NCBI GenBank assembly: GCA_030998225.1 | Contig: JAPYXD010000553.1 | Coordinates: 5,332,001 to 5,396,000 of the forward strand | Length of the DNA stretch: 64,000 nt | Source of the DNA: Diplolepis rosae | Taxonomy: Eukaryota; Arthropoda; Insecta; Hymenoptera; Diplolepididae | Direction of reading: 5' to 3' | Part shown: one piece after another, positions 1 through 10,912 of the stretch | Layout of the letters: every line of letters starts with the position of its first letter | How positions within the stretch are numbered: position 1 is the first letter of the stretch | Notes under the pieces: model-generated | Databases searched by the model: none | Told to the model about the DNA's origin: nothing | What the model saw: the letters and a program-made list of their open reading frames with translations, nothing else | Made by a program: the position numbers and the translations under genes

Positions 1-112
1 AAGTTGTAGGAGTAAGGCCCAAACTTGTGTTGGTGAGTCTGCTGTATTCGTGATGGGTCAGGTAGTCCTCGTCAATTCAACCGTAGCTTGTCGACAAGAT
101 TTTACAAAATAG
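1..112. other. left flank, no gene seen
   Basis: No coding or RNA signal is visible here. It is ordinary-composition DNA just outside the large palindrome that starts near 113. Confidence 0.5.
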
Positions 113-169
113 CTTTTTACCTCTTTTCCTTCTACTTCGCTCTTTACTAGTCTTTTCCTAAGATCGGAT

Positions 170-390
170 ATATATTAAATATATATATAAAATATTTTAT
201 ATTATAAATTTTATAATAGAATATATATAAAAAATATTTTATATTATAAATGTTATAAAATAATATATGTATAAAATATTTTAAATTTTATAATATAATA
301 TATATATAAAATATTTTATATTATAAATTTTGTATTATAATATATAAAAGAATATATATAAATATTAAATATATATAAAAGAACAATTTA
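170..390. repeat. AT-rich low-complexity block in left arm
   Basis: This block is almost only A and T, made of repeated ATATATAAAATATTTTATA-like words. Its mirror copy lies at about 5460-5625 in the right arm. Confidence 0.8.
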
Positions 391-1879
391 TTGAAAATAA
401 CAATTTTTTTTTTGATATTTATTAGATATTTATTGACAAATTGTTTTCAACATTCTTTCATTATCTTGATTACAATAATGAAGATATAAAGAAAATGGAA
501 ATAAATTATCAATGATGATATTTTGAAAGTTTAATATTCATACAATATATTTTTCCTTTATACAATACGGTTACAAAATTAATATTATTCTCTATAGGGA
601 TACAATAATAATTGATTTTTTAAAGAAATTTACAATTCTCAGAGAAATTGAAATTAAAACAAAGGTATTCCTCTTAATATATAATAATTTATTAGAGAAT
701 GTAAATGACCAGCTTCAGATCTGAAGTTATTTTATAGACTTTGAGAGTAAGATAGGCGAAAGGGCTCTTTTACAACTATTTAACAGTTACTGTAAAGCAG
801 CATCGTAATTATAAAGAACCATCTCTTCGATCGTCATCTTTTCAGATTATAAATCTCAAATCCACCTATCTGCAGGTGCAAAGTATAGGCGTTATGAAAG
901 AATTTTTACAAAGGATTAATAAAATCTTAACTTAGTTTTCAGATCTACAGAATTATGACATGAATTAACATTATTATTTGTACAAATACATCAATATTTT
1001 TCTTTGAATTTAAAAACTCTTCGATCACGTAACTGTTTGTCTTCAAAATCGAAAAGTGAATCGTCACCGCTACGAAGAATCCACTCCATACACCTACAAA
1101 ATATTAAAATTTTTGCTTGATACCACACCACTATTTTATATTCCGATTTTTCATAAATAAATTAAAAGAAGATCTTTTATGTCCAGGAAGTTAGCACCGC
1201 CATTTTGTTTTTAAAAAAAACAAAAGCTGTGCTGAATTGCGCTAAGTTTGTAATGAATTTTGCCGCAATTTTTGATAAAAATAAAAATTAGGACCGAAAT
1301 TTTGTAAAACGTTTTTTTACCAGCACCACCATTTTCTTTTTTTAAAAAAACAAAAGTTATTCTGAGTTTTGTTAAGCAAGCTCATTAAATCTTTTTCTCA
1401 ACAATTTTTTGTCAGACACATCCTTTTAAAAATAAATACTTTTTTGTCAATTTGGAAATTTGCATAAACATATAATTTCCAAAAATGTGAATTTTGAAAA
1501 AAAAAGTTCTGCTGAGTAGTGCTATAGGCGAGCACAATAACTCTCTTCCTCAACAATTTTCTCTCATGATTAAATATAAAGCAATCAAAATTCTTTATAA
1601 AATGAACCCAGCATGAATTCGTTTTGTTAAATTTTGAAGAAGTTATTGCAGAAATAGTCAAGATTTCAATGCTTTCTTAAATTTTAAATAACTTTCGAAG
1701 TAATCAACATTACGATACTGCCTGCCAGAAACTATGAAACTGCTAAACCAGTGGTAAAGAGAGCCTCTTTTGCCTATCTTACTGTCAAAGTCTATAAAAT
1801 AACTTTTATTTAGAAGGCAAAGAAAAATACCTGAATTTTTCAATCATAAAAATTAATTTCAAGACTATTTTTCCTAATT

Positions 1880-2101
1880 GTCAGTAGCTACTGACTCTTC
1901 GAACAAAACAGTTGTGTGAAGCAAAAAAGTATAAAATTTTCGTCGAAGATTGAGATCTCAGTGAATGAATTGAAAGTGTGTTCAAATACAAAAAGTGTAA
2001 AAAAGAACTATGACGTGCAAATTCAAGAATTGCATGAGCAAGTATGGTGTCAGCTGAAAGGAGTGTCATTTCATCGTTTCCCAGTTGATGACAAAAATTT
2101 G
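1880..2101 (+). pseudogene. THAP-like exon in palindrome loop
   Basis: The frame ends in the residues GVSFHRFPVDDKNL, which match the start of a THAP zinc-finger domain (a C2CH DNA-binding domain common in P-element-type transposases). It runs directly into GTAAGAA at 2102, a good splice donor at a place where THAP genes often have an intron. The expected upstream Cys pair is not clean and the C-x2-H half is not seen downstream, so this is a broken or single-exon remnant. Its position between two long inverted arms suggests it belonged to the palindrome's transposase. It could also be chance resemblance over a short stretch. Confidence 0.4.
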
Positions 2102-3609
2102 TAAGAATTTTTTTTTATTAAACATTTAACCATTTTATATTTTGTTAAAAATTCGCGTTTTTGAAAATTATATACAGTACCGGTCAGAAATGTCCGGCTA
2201 CCTGTTTTTCGATAATTTCTTAAATTATCCTAATTTGAATTATGTAAGTGAAAAAATTTTTTCCTCTTAATTAAATTTAAAGCTATCAAAAATTCTTTAT
2301 AAAATGAGCTCCAGCATGAATTCGTTTTGTTAAATTTTAAAAGGTTATTGCAGAAATACGATTTCAATGCTTCTTAAATTTTAAATAAATTTCAAAGTAA
2401 TCAACATTTTTTAATGTTCTTGGACTAATTTTAAAGCTAAATTTCTACAAAATCGATCAAAATTCTTGGAATTGATGTGTAATTTTTTTCTTACATACTG
2501 CACGAGGTTAAAGTTCAAATCAAAAAGCTGGAAAATTCCAATGATGCTTTTGCCTAGAAAAACATTTTTATAAGATATATAAAACATATAATCATGAATT
2601 TTGTATCGAATCCCCTTAAAATATATATTCATATGATCTTTATTATGATTTACCTACAGATAAAATGTTTTCGAAATTTCCCTACTTTTTTGTTACAATT
2701 TTAACTCCTTTCATTATGCAAGAAAAAATTTATAGATTTATAATGATAATTTAATGTGATTCTGTAGAAACTTAGCTCTAAAATGAGCCCAAGAACCTTA
2801 AAAAATGTTGATTACTTCGAAAGTTATTTAAAATTTAAGAAAGCATTGAAATCTTGACTATTTCTGCAATAACTTCTTCAAAATTTAACAAAACGAATTC
2901 ATGCTGGGTTCATTTTATAAAGAATTTTGATTGCTTTAAATTTAATCATGAGAGAAAATTGTTGAGGAAGCGATTTATTGTGCTCGCCTAGCACTACTCA
3001 GCAGAACTTTTTTTTTCAAAATTCACATTTTTGGAAATTATATGTTTATGCAAATTTCCAAATTGACAAAAAAGTATTTATTTTTAAAAGGATGTGTCTG
3101 ACAAAAAATTGTTGAGAAAAAGATTTAATGAGCTTGCTTAGCAAAACTCAGAATAACTTTTGTTTTTTTAAAAAAAGAAAATGGTGGTGCTGGTAAAAAA
3201 ACGTTTTACAAAATTTCGGTCCTAATTTTTATTTTTTTCAAAAATTGCGGCAAAATTCATTACAAACTTAGCGCAATTCAGCACAGCTTTTGTTTTTTTT
3301 TTAAAACAAAATGGCGGTGCTAACTTCCTGGACATAAAGATCTTCTTTTAATTTATTTATGAAAAATCGGAATATAAAATAGTGGTGTGGTATCAAGCAA
3401 AAATTTTAATATTTTACATAGGTGTATGGAGTGGATTCTTCGTAGCGGTGACGATTCACTTTTCGATTTGGAAGACAAACAGTTACGTGATCGAAGAGTT
3501 TTTAAATTCAAAGAAAAATATTGATGTATTTGTACAAATAATAATGTTAATTCATGTCATAATTCTGTAGATCTGAAAACTAAGTTAAGATTTTATTAAT
3601 CCTTTGTAA

Positions 3610-4020
3610 TAGTACATTACGTGCCCAGGCGCAGAATGAGGGTCATTGCGCGACGAGCGACAATGCTCGCAGGAGATCGAAGCTAAGGCACTGGAATCTA
3701 AACTAGTATTGTAGTTGTTTGCGGCGCTAGTCATTACACTTGATATGTCACGACTAGTCCCGGCCATTTTGATTTTATCGATCTTGTGTAGTAGTAATGG
3801 ATTTTAGTAGACGCATGCGCAGTTCAAATGTACAAGGCTTTGCCAGTAAGATGCTAACGCTGTACGAAGAAGAAGAAGAATAAGAAGGATTGAGCTTCGT
3901 TTCATGGCTATGGGCGAATGCGCAGTTCAATTTTTACATTTCATTCCTTTCTGGCGAAATGTACTACATTGCGCTACTGTTAACTGTAGCGAAAAAACGA
4001 GTTTGCGCGCCGATGGCACA
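3610..4020 (+). mobile_element. MITE, TAA-flanked family (copy 1)
   Basis: It begins TAGTACATTACGTGCCCAGG and ends GCCGATGGCACA, flanked on both sides by TAA (3607-3609 and 4021-4023). The uninterrupted site survives in the left palindrome arm near 905, where a single TAA is present, so the 3-bp target duplication is seen directly. A TAA duplication suggests a PIF/Harbinger-type mover. Related copies lie at 16579-17184, 20668-21193, 49319 onward and 59746-59875. No coding frame is visible. Confidence 0.85.
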
Positions 4021-4391
4021 TAAAAATTCTTTCATAACGCGTATACTTTGCACCTGCAGATAGGTGGATTTGAGATTTATAATCTGAAAAGATGACGATC
4101 GAAGAGATGGTTCTTTATAATTACGATGCTGCTTTACAGTAACTGTTAAATAGACGTAAAAGAGCCCTTTCGCCTATCTTACTCTCAAAGTCTATAAAAT
4201 AACTTCATATCTGAAGCTGGTCATTTACATTCTCTAATAAATTATTATATATTAAGAGGAATACTTTGTTTTAATTTTAATTTCTCTGAGAATTGTAAAT
4301 TTCTTTAAAAAATCAATTATTATTGTATCCCTATAGAGAATAATATTAATTTTGTAACCGTATTGTATAAAGGAAAAATATATTGTATGAA

Positions 4392-5301
4392 CACGGAGAA
4401 AAATAGATATTGAAAAGTAGATATTCAAATAGGAGATATTCATCCATAATATCTACATATTGACACGCAATATTAAAATTTTTTTTTTCAATATATAAGA
4501 TTTTGCCGAGAAGTAACATTTGATATTCAGATTCAATAGTTTAGATATTGAAGCATGAAGTGTGCGCGCATATATATAAAGGTCATGTGATCACTTTTTC
4601 GCTGTCATCGAAATCTAAGTGAATCTAAGATTGACATGCTTGCAGCGTTCCGGAAAGATAAATTTCCTTAAATTCTAATAAGTGTTTCTAATAGAATAAA
4701 AGTGATCAGATCTTTAACTTGAGATGCAGTAAGTAAAACATATAAGTTATATATTTTCTCTATATGTGGTTTATAGCCGAGACTGAATTCTATCCTTAGT
4801 GTTGAGGTTAAGTTTCTAACAATAACATTAAATTAATTTTAGACATGCCAGATAATGAAAATTTGGTTCAAACATCTACATTACTTTTATAGAAAAGAAA
4901 ATAATAAAATATAATTTGACTTTTTTCTAAAAACTGAACATGTAGTTATTTTATAACCTTTAAAATAATTTTTTGAGTATCTTAGACATTGAGCTGTAAC
5001 ATCTATAACTTACCTTTTCAGTATACCTGATATTGATGTTAAATATCTGAGATATTCAACTCTAGTACCTCAGACATTCAAGTTTACTAACAAAGATATT
5101 CAGAAGTTTAGTATCATGAATATTCATTCTTAATATCTGAGATAATCAAGCTCAATATCTGAGATACTGGTGGCTAATATCTTTTTTCAATATCTGCAGG
5201 CATTGAAGTAGAATATCTAAATGTTTGTCACATAGTTGAATGCTACTGACATTGTGCCTCAATATCTAGATATTATGGGTCAATATCCATTTTTCTCCGT
5301 G
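4392..5301. mobile_element. MITE with CACGGAG termini and AATATCTGAGATATT words
   Basis: The terminal inverted repeats are CACGGAGAAAAATAGATAT on the left and the complement of ATCCATTTTTCTCCGTG on the right. The inside is rich in the palindromic word AATATCTGAGATATT; two full units near 5142-5185 are about 22 bp apart. The left palindrome arm (about 536-541) preserves the empty site, so this is a 910-bp insertion after the palindrome formed. The target duplication is AA, or TGAA if the last bases are counted differently. Confidence 0.85.
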
Positions 5302-5676
5302 AATATTAAACTTTCGAAATATCATCATTGATAATTTATTTCCATTTTCTTTATATCTTCATTATTGTAATCAAGATAATGAAAGAATGTTGAAAACAAT
5401 TTGTCAATAAATATCTAATAAATATAAAAAAAAAAATTGTTATTTTCAATAAATTGTTCTTTTGTATATATTTAATATTTATATATATGCTTTTATATAT
5501 TATAATACAAAATTTATAATATAAAATATTTTATAACATTTATAATATAAAATATTTTTTATATATATTCTATTATAAAATTTATAATATAAAATATTTT
5601 ATATATATATTTAATATATATCCGATCTTAGGAAAAGACTAGTAAAGAGCGAAGTAGAAGAAAAAGAGGTAAAAAG

Positions 5677-6660
5677 GTTAAGGATAAGAAATTCACTTTA
5701 GGCAAAAATCTAATATCCAAATTCTGGCGGGAATTGCATTATTTGTGTAATGTTCTTTATTTTATAATTGTTTTAAGTTAATTTGAATATGAATACTAAT
5801 AATTAACATCGTTATTATAAAATTACAATAAATATAATATAGTATATAAACTATATATTACTACTGTAATTAAATAAAACTTTTTTTAAAATATAAACAT
5901 TTCAAAAGTACTGTTTGGATTTTGAACTGATAATTTGTTAATATTATACTATTAAATAATTTATTTATTAATGAAATATATTAATAATATATTATTATTA
6001 TATATTATAGTTCAAAGCAGTGAAATAATTGAGGTCTCTCATAAGTGCTCTGAAAAAATTTCTTTATCTACAAATATACTTTACTTATTTTTCTATTTAT
6101 GTATTCATAGCATATTTAATCAATTTTTTATAATTTCTTAATTTTTTTATTTACTTCTTTTTTTATTTATCTGCGTTGTATTATTTTATTTTGAAATTCA
6201 TGTATCGTAAAATTATGAATTTAAGTTTTTAATTTCTGTTACTTTAAGAATTCCATGTAATTCAGTAAAAATATATGCATTAAAAAATAAGGAATCTAAA
6301 TTAACAAAAAATCTGAACTTATATTCCTTTTTAAAGTCCAAAACTTCATTCTAATATCAAAATTGTTAGAAATCAGATATTTTTTTCCACTTCTACACAA
6401 TCCAATTTTAACAAGCTCACATTAACTTCAATTCAGAATTTTAAAAAATATTCTTTCTCATCTCTTTTTTATTTCAGTCACTTTCATTCATCTATTTTTT
6501 AACTTCTATCACACAAAATGTTTGCAACTGAATTTATTTGCGGTAAGCATTTGAGAGACATTTATTACGGTGCAAAAGAAATTCATTGCATAGGTAGATA
6601 CAATTAATTAATATTGAGACATTGATCTTTATTATATTATGTATTTAATTATTAATATAT
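5677..6660. other. AT-rich intergenic stretch
   Basis: I see no coding frame, repeat boundary or RNA gene in this AT-rich stretch. Confidence 0.5.
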
Positions 6661-6677
6661 CTATCAAATAAAATGTT

Positions 6678-6974
6678 TTATTTTAAACCAATTAAGAAAA
6701 TAAACAATATGTTCGACGTACTTGCTCTTCCCAAAACTTTTACTCCACCAGGCGCATAGGTTAATCTCTTTTGAAGAATATCTTCTGTCTTAAAATGCTT
6801 TTCGCAAATCGCATGACCTGCTTTCAATTTCACATCATCCCAAAGGATAGCAATTTGCCGTAATTTTATTGTATTTTTATCCTTCGGTACAATGAAAAAA
6901 TTAACTTTATCGGAGCAAGACATATATCCGGATTTACACCCAAAAAAGACACATTTCGCCATTTTTTGCACCAA
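6678..6974 (-). CDS. THAP zinc-finger domain, first exon of a P-like transposase
   Basis: The N-terminus carries a good THAP domain. The first zinc ligands lie in MAKCVFFGCKSG; FIVPKD and a conserved Trp follow, and the second ligand pair is in ICEKHF near residue 60. THAP domains bind DNA and are typical of P-element-type and some Harbinger-type transposases. The Met at 6962 (MAKC) may be the true start rather than the one at 6974. After about residue 88 the similarity stops, and a possible donor (GTACG) lies in the same place, so the last residues are probably read-through into an intron. A transposase C-terminal exon at 9224-9524 is on the same strand but upstream, so the two cannot be one intact gene in this order. 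Confidence 0.7.
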   Translation of the reverse strand: MVQKMAKCVFFGCKSGYMSCSDKVNFFIVPKDKNTIKLRQIAILWDDVKLKAGHAICEKHFKTEDILQKRLTYAPGGVKVLGRASTSNILFIFLIGLK

Positions 6975-7094
6975 TTTTTTTGGACATTTGTTTCTATACT
7001 CGCGGAATTAATCTCAGTACTGTTCAAGAACTCGAAAATTTGAAAATTACAGGGAAAAGCTTAAAAAACTACATTTTATAATGTGATTTTCTTG

Positions 7095-7262
7095 TAAGTC
7101 GGCCCAATGAACACTCAGCGCCACCATAGCAGCCAGTCACAATTCATGTCATTTTCAACTCAGAGATGCAGGGGGCTGCTCTATACCTATCTTCACTCAA
7201 CGCTGGTACCTCTATCTGACCACTATAGACCTTTTCTTCTTGAATAGGAAGTTGATGTGCGC
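7095..7262. repeat. dispersed repeat, also inverted at 13823-13915
   Basis: The stretch with GTCGGCCCAATGAACA, TCATTTTCAACTC and GCAGGGGGCTG reappears as its reverse complement at about 13823-13915. Its last 40 bp are inverted again at about 8655-8693 (AAAAGGTCTAT core). It probably marks the end of a THAP-type transposon. Confidence 0.6.
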
Positions 7263-7720
7263 AAACGCGACTGCCATGGCATTTCCCGCGAAATTCATAA
7301 ATTAGGTCATATTTTGGATATCAACATGTGTGCTGCAAGTGTACCTTATTCAAAAATAAATTTAAAGGAGAAAGATATACCGGGTGCAATATTGCCACAT
7401 AGAAAAGTGGAAAGCAACAGCAGTGAACAACTGCGAAGGTGGCTGAGTTGTCGAAAACAACCGACTACAGAAAGAAAACACGATTTAATTGCAAGGTGAG
7501 AGGTTATGCTTTCATGATGCGTGATGTTTGCTTTCTCATGTAAATATTCTATGAAAAACAATGCAATATTATAAAAAGTTTAAAAATCAGGTCGGCACTT
7601 GTAGTTTTAATGATAAAAAGTAGTATATTTGAACTAATATCTACTTTTTTTATGAAAATGGTGAAGTATTTAATTGTTAATTAGAGGGCGTTACGTGATG
7701 TGGAAATTTATATTTAATGA

Positions 7721-8151
7721 CCCTATTGAAAAATCCTATGTAGGATACCACATAAGAACTCACATAAGATCTTACATAAGATTCTATATAAGATCCTATG
7801 TATTTTAAAGTAATATTTTTCAACTTTACATTCTGATTTAAAATTTTCTAAATAATCTGATCTATATTATTTTCCTTTTATAGTAAAAAATATCGTTAAA
7901 ATGTATTTAGTTACTCATTAATGAAATTCTGCTGCTAGCATCCTGATAGATCAGATTATTCAGAAAATTTTGAATTAGAATGTAAAGTTGAAAATTATTA
8001 CTTTAAAATACATAGGATCTTATATAAGATCTTACACAGGATCCTATGTAGGATCTTATGTAGGATCCTATGTAGGATCTTATGTAGGATCCTATGTAAG
8101 ATCCTATATGAGATCCTATGTGGTATCCTAACATAGGATTTTTCAATAGGG
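7721..8151. mobile_element. palindromic-word MITE, core GGATCC, 12-bp period
   Basis: The termini are CCCTATTGAAAAATCCTATG and its complement. Arms 7721-7867 and about 7948-8151 are inverted copies. The word ATAGGATCCTAT recurs with a strict 12-bp step: GATC or a one-base variant starts at 8016, 8028, 8040, 8052, 8064, 8076, 8088, 8100, 8112 and 8124, and in the left arm at 7744, 7756, 7768, 7780 and 7792. No coding frame or clear target duplication is visible. Confidence 0.85.
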
Positions 8152-8615
8152 GAGTTATAATAAAGAAAAAGTATTTGTTATAAAATTTTCTGAAGAAATA
8201 TACTCAGTATATATATGTAACGCTGCCTTTTCTCGAAGATAAATGTTCAAATAAAAAAAGAATTATTTCCAAACAAATAATATTTGTACGTATTATTTCG
8301 TATTACTGCCCGGTGGTTCCGTTTTATTGTGCAAATTAATCGTTTAAAGAGAAAGAAGTTGATATATTTTTAATTTATATACAGATATTTTTACGAATGT
8401 AAGAAATAAGTTGATGACATAAAGAAGTTGATGACAAGACTTCGATTTTGGTTCGAGAATATGGCAACCTTAAATTATATTTTCACACAATTTGAAGTTA
8501 AGATATCAAGTTTGTAAATAATTTTTTTTTTACTCACTTTTCTACTTAAACTTTATCAAATTATTTTTTAAATAATATTATTGCCAATTCGTAATGTACT
8601 TTGCACTGAAATGAC

Positions 8616-8900
8616 CTACTCTTCACCGAAACTTGAATTACTCGAGACGCATGCGCACCAAAAAATATTCAAGATGAAAAGGTCTATTGCCCTATTCTCC
8701 TCGACATGGGACTGGGCCACGGTCGTATAGACAGGTCTGGCATCTCCCTTGGTGGGGGATGTTCCCTTATTGTAGTCAGAATGTTTCATATTTTTTCCAC
8801 GGATAGCGCTAGTATCGAGTAGTGGCCCGAATGATAGCACCGTAGCATGTATGTATATAGATATACCCAGAACGTAGTCAGCTGTGAAAGCTGTCTGTAA
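8616..8900. repeat. dispersed repeat unit AGACAGGTCTGGCATCTCCC
   Basis: A roughly 150-bp unit from 8729 (AGACAGGTCTGGCATCTCCC to TAGTGGCCCGAATGA, then GTAGCATGTATGTATATAGA) recurs twice in tandem at 13553-13840 and in inverted, partial form at 15531-15575. The part at 8655-8693 is an inverted copy of 7222-7262. Confidence 0.7.
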
Positions 8901-9223
8901 ACCACGGGCAGCCCTGTCCGGCTAAAAACAAAATGGTGGTTCCTTAGTGATTATAGTTTCTATGTGCGAAGTTTTCTCACCAGATTGGCGCTGCACAAAT
9001 ATTTTATATTTTATATTTTAATATTTTAAAAAATTTAAATAATTAAGTTTCTGAGCAATATGAAATGAAAAAATGTTCCTAAAATGATTCTAGGACATAA
9101 AATACACATTTTGCATAAATCAATTAACACAAAATAAAAAAAAGAACACATTAAACTTCGTAAAATATATACTGTGGATACGCATGAAGAATTCTTGAGA
9201 CCCTGAACAAAATTTTTTTTATG

Positions 9224-9524
9224 TTATCCCCATATAACTGCATCTGCAAAATCACTAAAATCAGTGTCTTCACAATCGATTATTGCTTTTAACTTTTCTC
9301 GAATTTCTTGAATTGCGCTTTTACTATTCGACTGATGTAATTCTTTCAATTTTGAAATTGTTATTAAGGGCTGTGGAGGGTTGCCATCGAAAGTACTACA
9401 ATTTCAAAGCTTTGCAGGTTTCAAAATGCTAAAGGCAGCTAATATCTTGTATATTTGCAAGAAGGTTGGTGTACAAGGAAGATCATTTGTTCCTCCAGCT
9501 AATCTGATAGTGTCAAAAAATCTC
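9224..9524 (-). pseudogene. P-element-like transposase C-terminal exon
   Basis: Read on the minus strand after an acceptor (TTTGTTTAG at 9525), the frame gives FFDTIRLAGGTNDLPCTPTF, then LQIYKILAAFSILKPAKL, then NCSTFDGNPPQPL, and ends near 9224 with an acidic tail. The motif FF..IR..GG....PT...FLQ.YK is typical of the C-terminal region of P-element/THAP9-type transposases, as known from that family. One in-frame TGA follows KPAKL, so the copy is dead. A THAP domain at 6678-6974 is of the same kind but not in gene order with it. Confidence 0.6.
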
Positions 9525-9936
9525 TAAACAAAAGGAAAGGAACAAAAAATTAGTGAAACTTTTATAAAGTATTGATCATATTCCATTCGTAATCTCATAC
9601 TGAATAAAATATTTTTATCTTGTTCAGTTAAATTTTCTTAAATTAAGGAAACTAAAGAAATACTAAATGGATTTTGAATGCAACATCAACGACACTATAT
9701 TTCTTATACAAATCCATTTTGTAAAAAAATATAAAAGTGCTTTCTTCGATATTTATTTTTCACTGGAAGAATTCGGATGAAATGGAATGGATATTTATTT
9801 TAATTACTTTATAGTTAGTATTTTTTACGCGTATAATAAAATATCTATATATAAAATCTGGTCTAATATTTTATTCCCAGATACGTTCATATTAATCATC
9901 ACGGTACTTATTTAATTCCAAAATTTATCTTTATAT

Positions 9937-10208
9937 CCCTTTAATCCATTCCATTTCCTCGAGGAATTTGAAAATCCTCGCGAATTTCCTCGTGTTTTCC
10001 TCGTCCGAAAATAACACGAGGATTTCCTCGAGGCTTTTCTAAATTTCATTAAAACATGAGAAAATCCACGAGGATTTTCAAATTCCTCGAGGAATTCTGC
10101 GAGGATTAATTCTCTGACTCGCGGATTTCCTCGAGGAATTTAAAAATCCTCGCGGATTTCCTCGTGTTTTCCTCGTCCGAAAATAACACGAGAATTTTTT
10201 CAATAGGG
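9937..10208. mobile_element. palindromic-word MITE, core CTCGAG
   Basis: The right end reads TTTTTTCAATAGGGATAT, matching the terminus of the element at 7721-8151. The left end (ATATCCCTTTAATCC) is a weaker match. The inside is built from TCCTCG words, including the palindrome TCCTCGAGGA at about 9957, 10027, 10090 and 10130, with many copies about 11-12 bp apart. A roughly 70-bp internal segment is duplicated (about 9953-10021 and 10121-10193). No coding frame is seen. Confidence 0.7.
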
Positions 10209-10831
10209 ATATTGATAAATAAAATTAATTTTTTTATTTTCACATAAATAAACATAAATTACACATAAAAAAAGATTTATTTCACATAAATAAATTTATG
10301 TGAATTATTTTAAACATTTTATTCAAGGAATGTTTGCAGTCGACTAAGCAGCATTCATGCTAGTGGAAAAAATAATACTCCAATCAGAGAGGACATCATA
10401 ATTGCGGACAATGATGTTTCTACATCTGAACTAAAAAGTGGAAATTTTCAAGTAAGTCCTTTAAATTATTTAAGAATATTTGGTATAAATTTGTGGTTTC
10501 TTATTCTTTTCTTTTTTAAAAAATATTCTTTATTGATATAAGTTTAAACCTATTTTTAAAAAACTAAACAAAAACAATGATTTTATTATTTTTGCTTTAA
10601 ATTTTATGTTTCTTAATTTTGATAATATTTATTGAAAATATAGATTATTCTATTTGTTTATTATTCTATTTGTGGTCTTGTAAATATGCTGGGAATTTAA
10701 AGAAAGTAAACCATACTTGCTGTATTCGCATCTTACACTGTTCTTAACATCGAAAATTATCTAATTTTTTAGGAAAATGCAGGATCATCCACCATTTTAG
10801 AATCACGTCATTTACATCATGTAGAGAACTA

Positions 10832-10912
10832 GTGGGGTAAAATACCTAGTAATTTACGGTAAAAACTACGTAAATTACCTAGAGTATTTTACTTACCCAA
10901 CTCTGACCCTGA
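10832..10912. mobile_element. short palindromic hAT-like MITE
   Basis: An 80-bp imperfect palindrome is made of GGTAAAATACC, GTAATTTAC and TACGTAAATTAC words. Its right end reads GACCCTG, and its complement CAGGGTCAGAGTTGGGTAAG resembles the terminus of the hAT at 16195-18066, which carries the same TACGTAAATTAC word. Confidence 0.5.

Larger units (their letters stand above)
113..5676. mobile_element. 5.5-kb palindromic (long inverted repeat) element
   Basis: The left arm (about 113-1709) is the reverse complement of the right arm (about 2811-5676). The outer ends read CTTTTTACCTCTTTT and AAAAGAGGTAAAAAG. The right arm is longer only because it carries two insertions, at 3610-4020 and 4392-5301; without them the arms are nearly equal, at 1.54 and 1.6 kb. 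The loop (1710-2810) holds a further inverted pair (about 2276-2450 against 2765-2960) and a THAP-like exon. Long inverted repeats around a THAP exon suggest a foldback or P-like DNA transposon, but no complete transposase is present. No clear target duplication was found. Confidence 0.85.
7257..10832 (+). pseudogene. three-exon SAP-like gene remnant
   Basis: Exon 1 (7257 or the Met at 7326, to 7495) encodes EQLRRWLSCRKQPTTERKHD near its end, which resembles a SAP-type helix motif (LRRWL...T..K.DLIAR). It ends in AAG|GTGAG. Exon 2 (10328-10451) starts after AAG and stays in frame through SRLSSIHASGKN to FQ|GTAAGT. Exon 3 (10773-10832) follows TTTTTTAG and reaches TAG after 20 codons. All three phases match, which chance rarely produces. 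The first intron holds MITEs and repeat pieces, and exon 3 ends where a palindromic element begins, so the gene was probably cut short. Function is not known; it may be transposon-derived. Confidence 0.45.

Noticed and set aside
1398..1843. Frames on the minus strand of the palindrome
   Set aside because: They lie in the AT-rich arm, have no motif, and arise from inverted-repeat sequence.
2178..2210. Tc1-like end CAGTACCGGTCAGAAATG
   Set aside because: No matching second end or transposase was found nearby.
8010..8130. Regular repeats as a CRISPR array
   Set aside because: The unit is a continuous 12-bp word without spacers, in a eukaryotic MITE.
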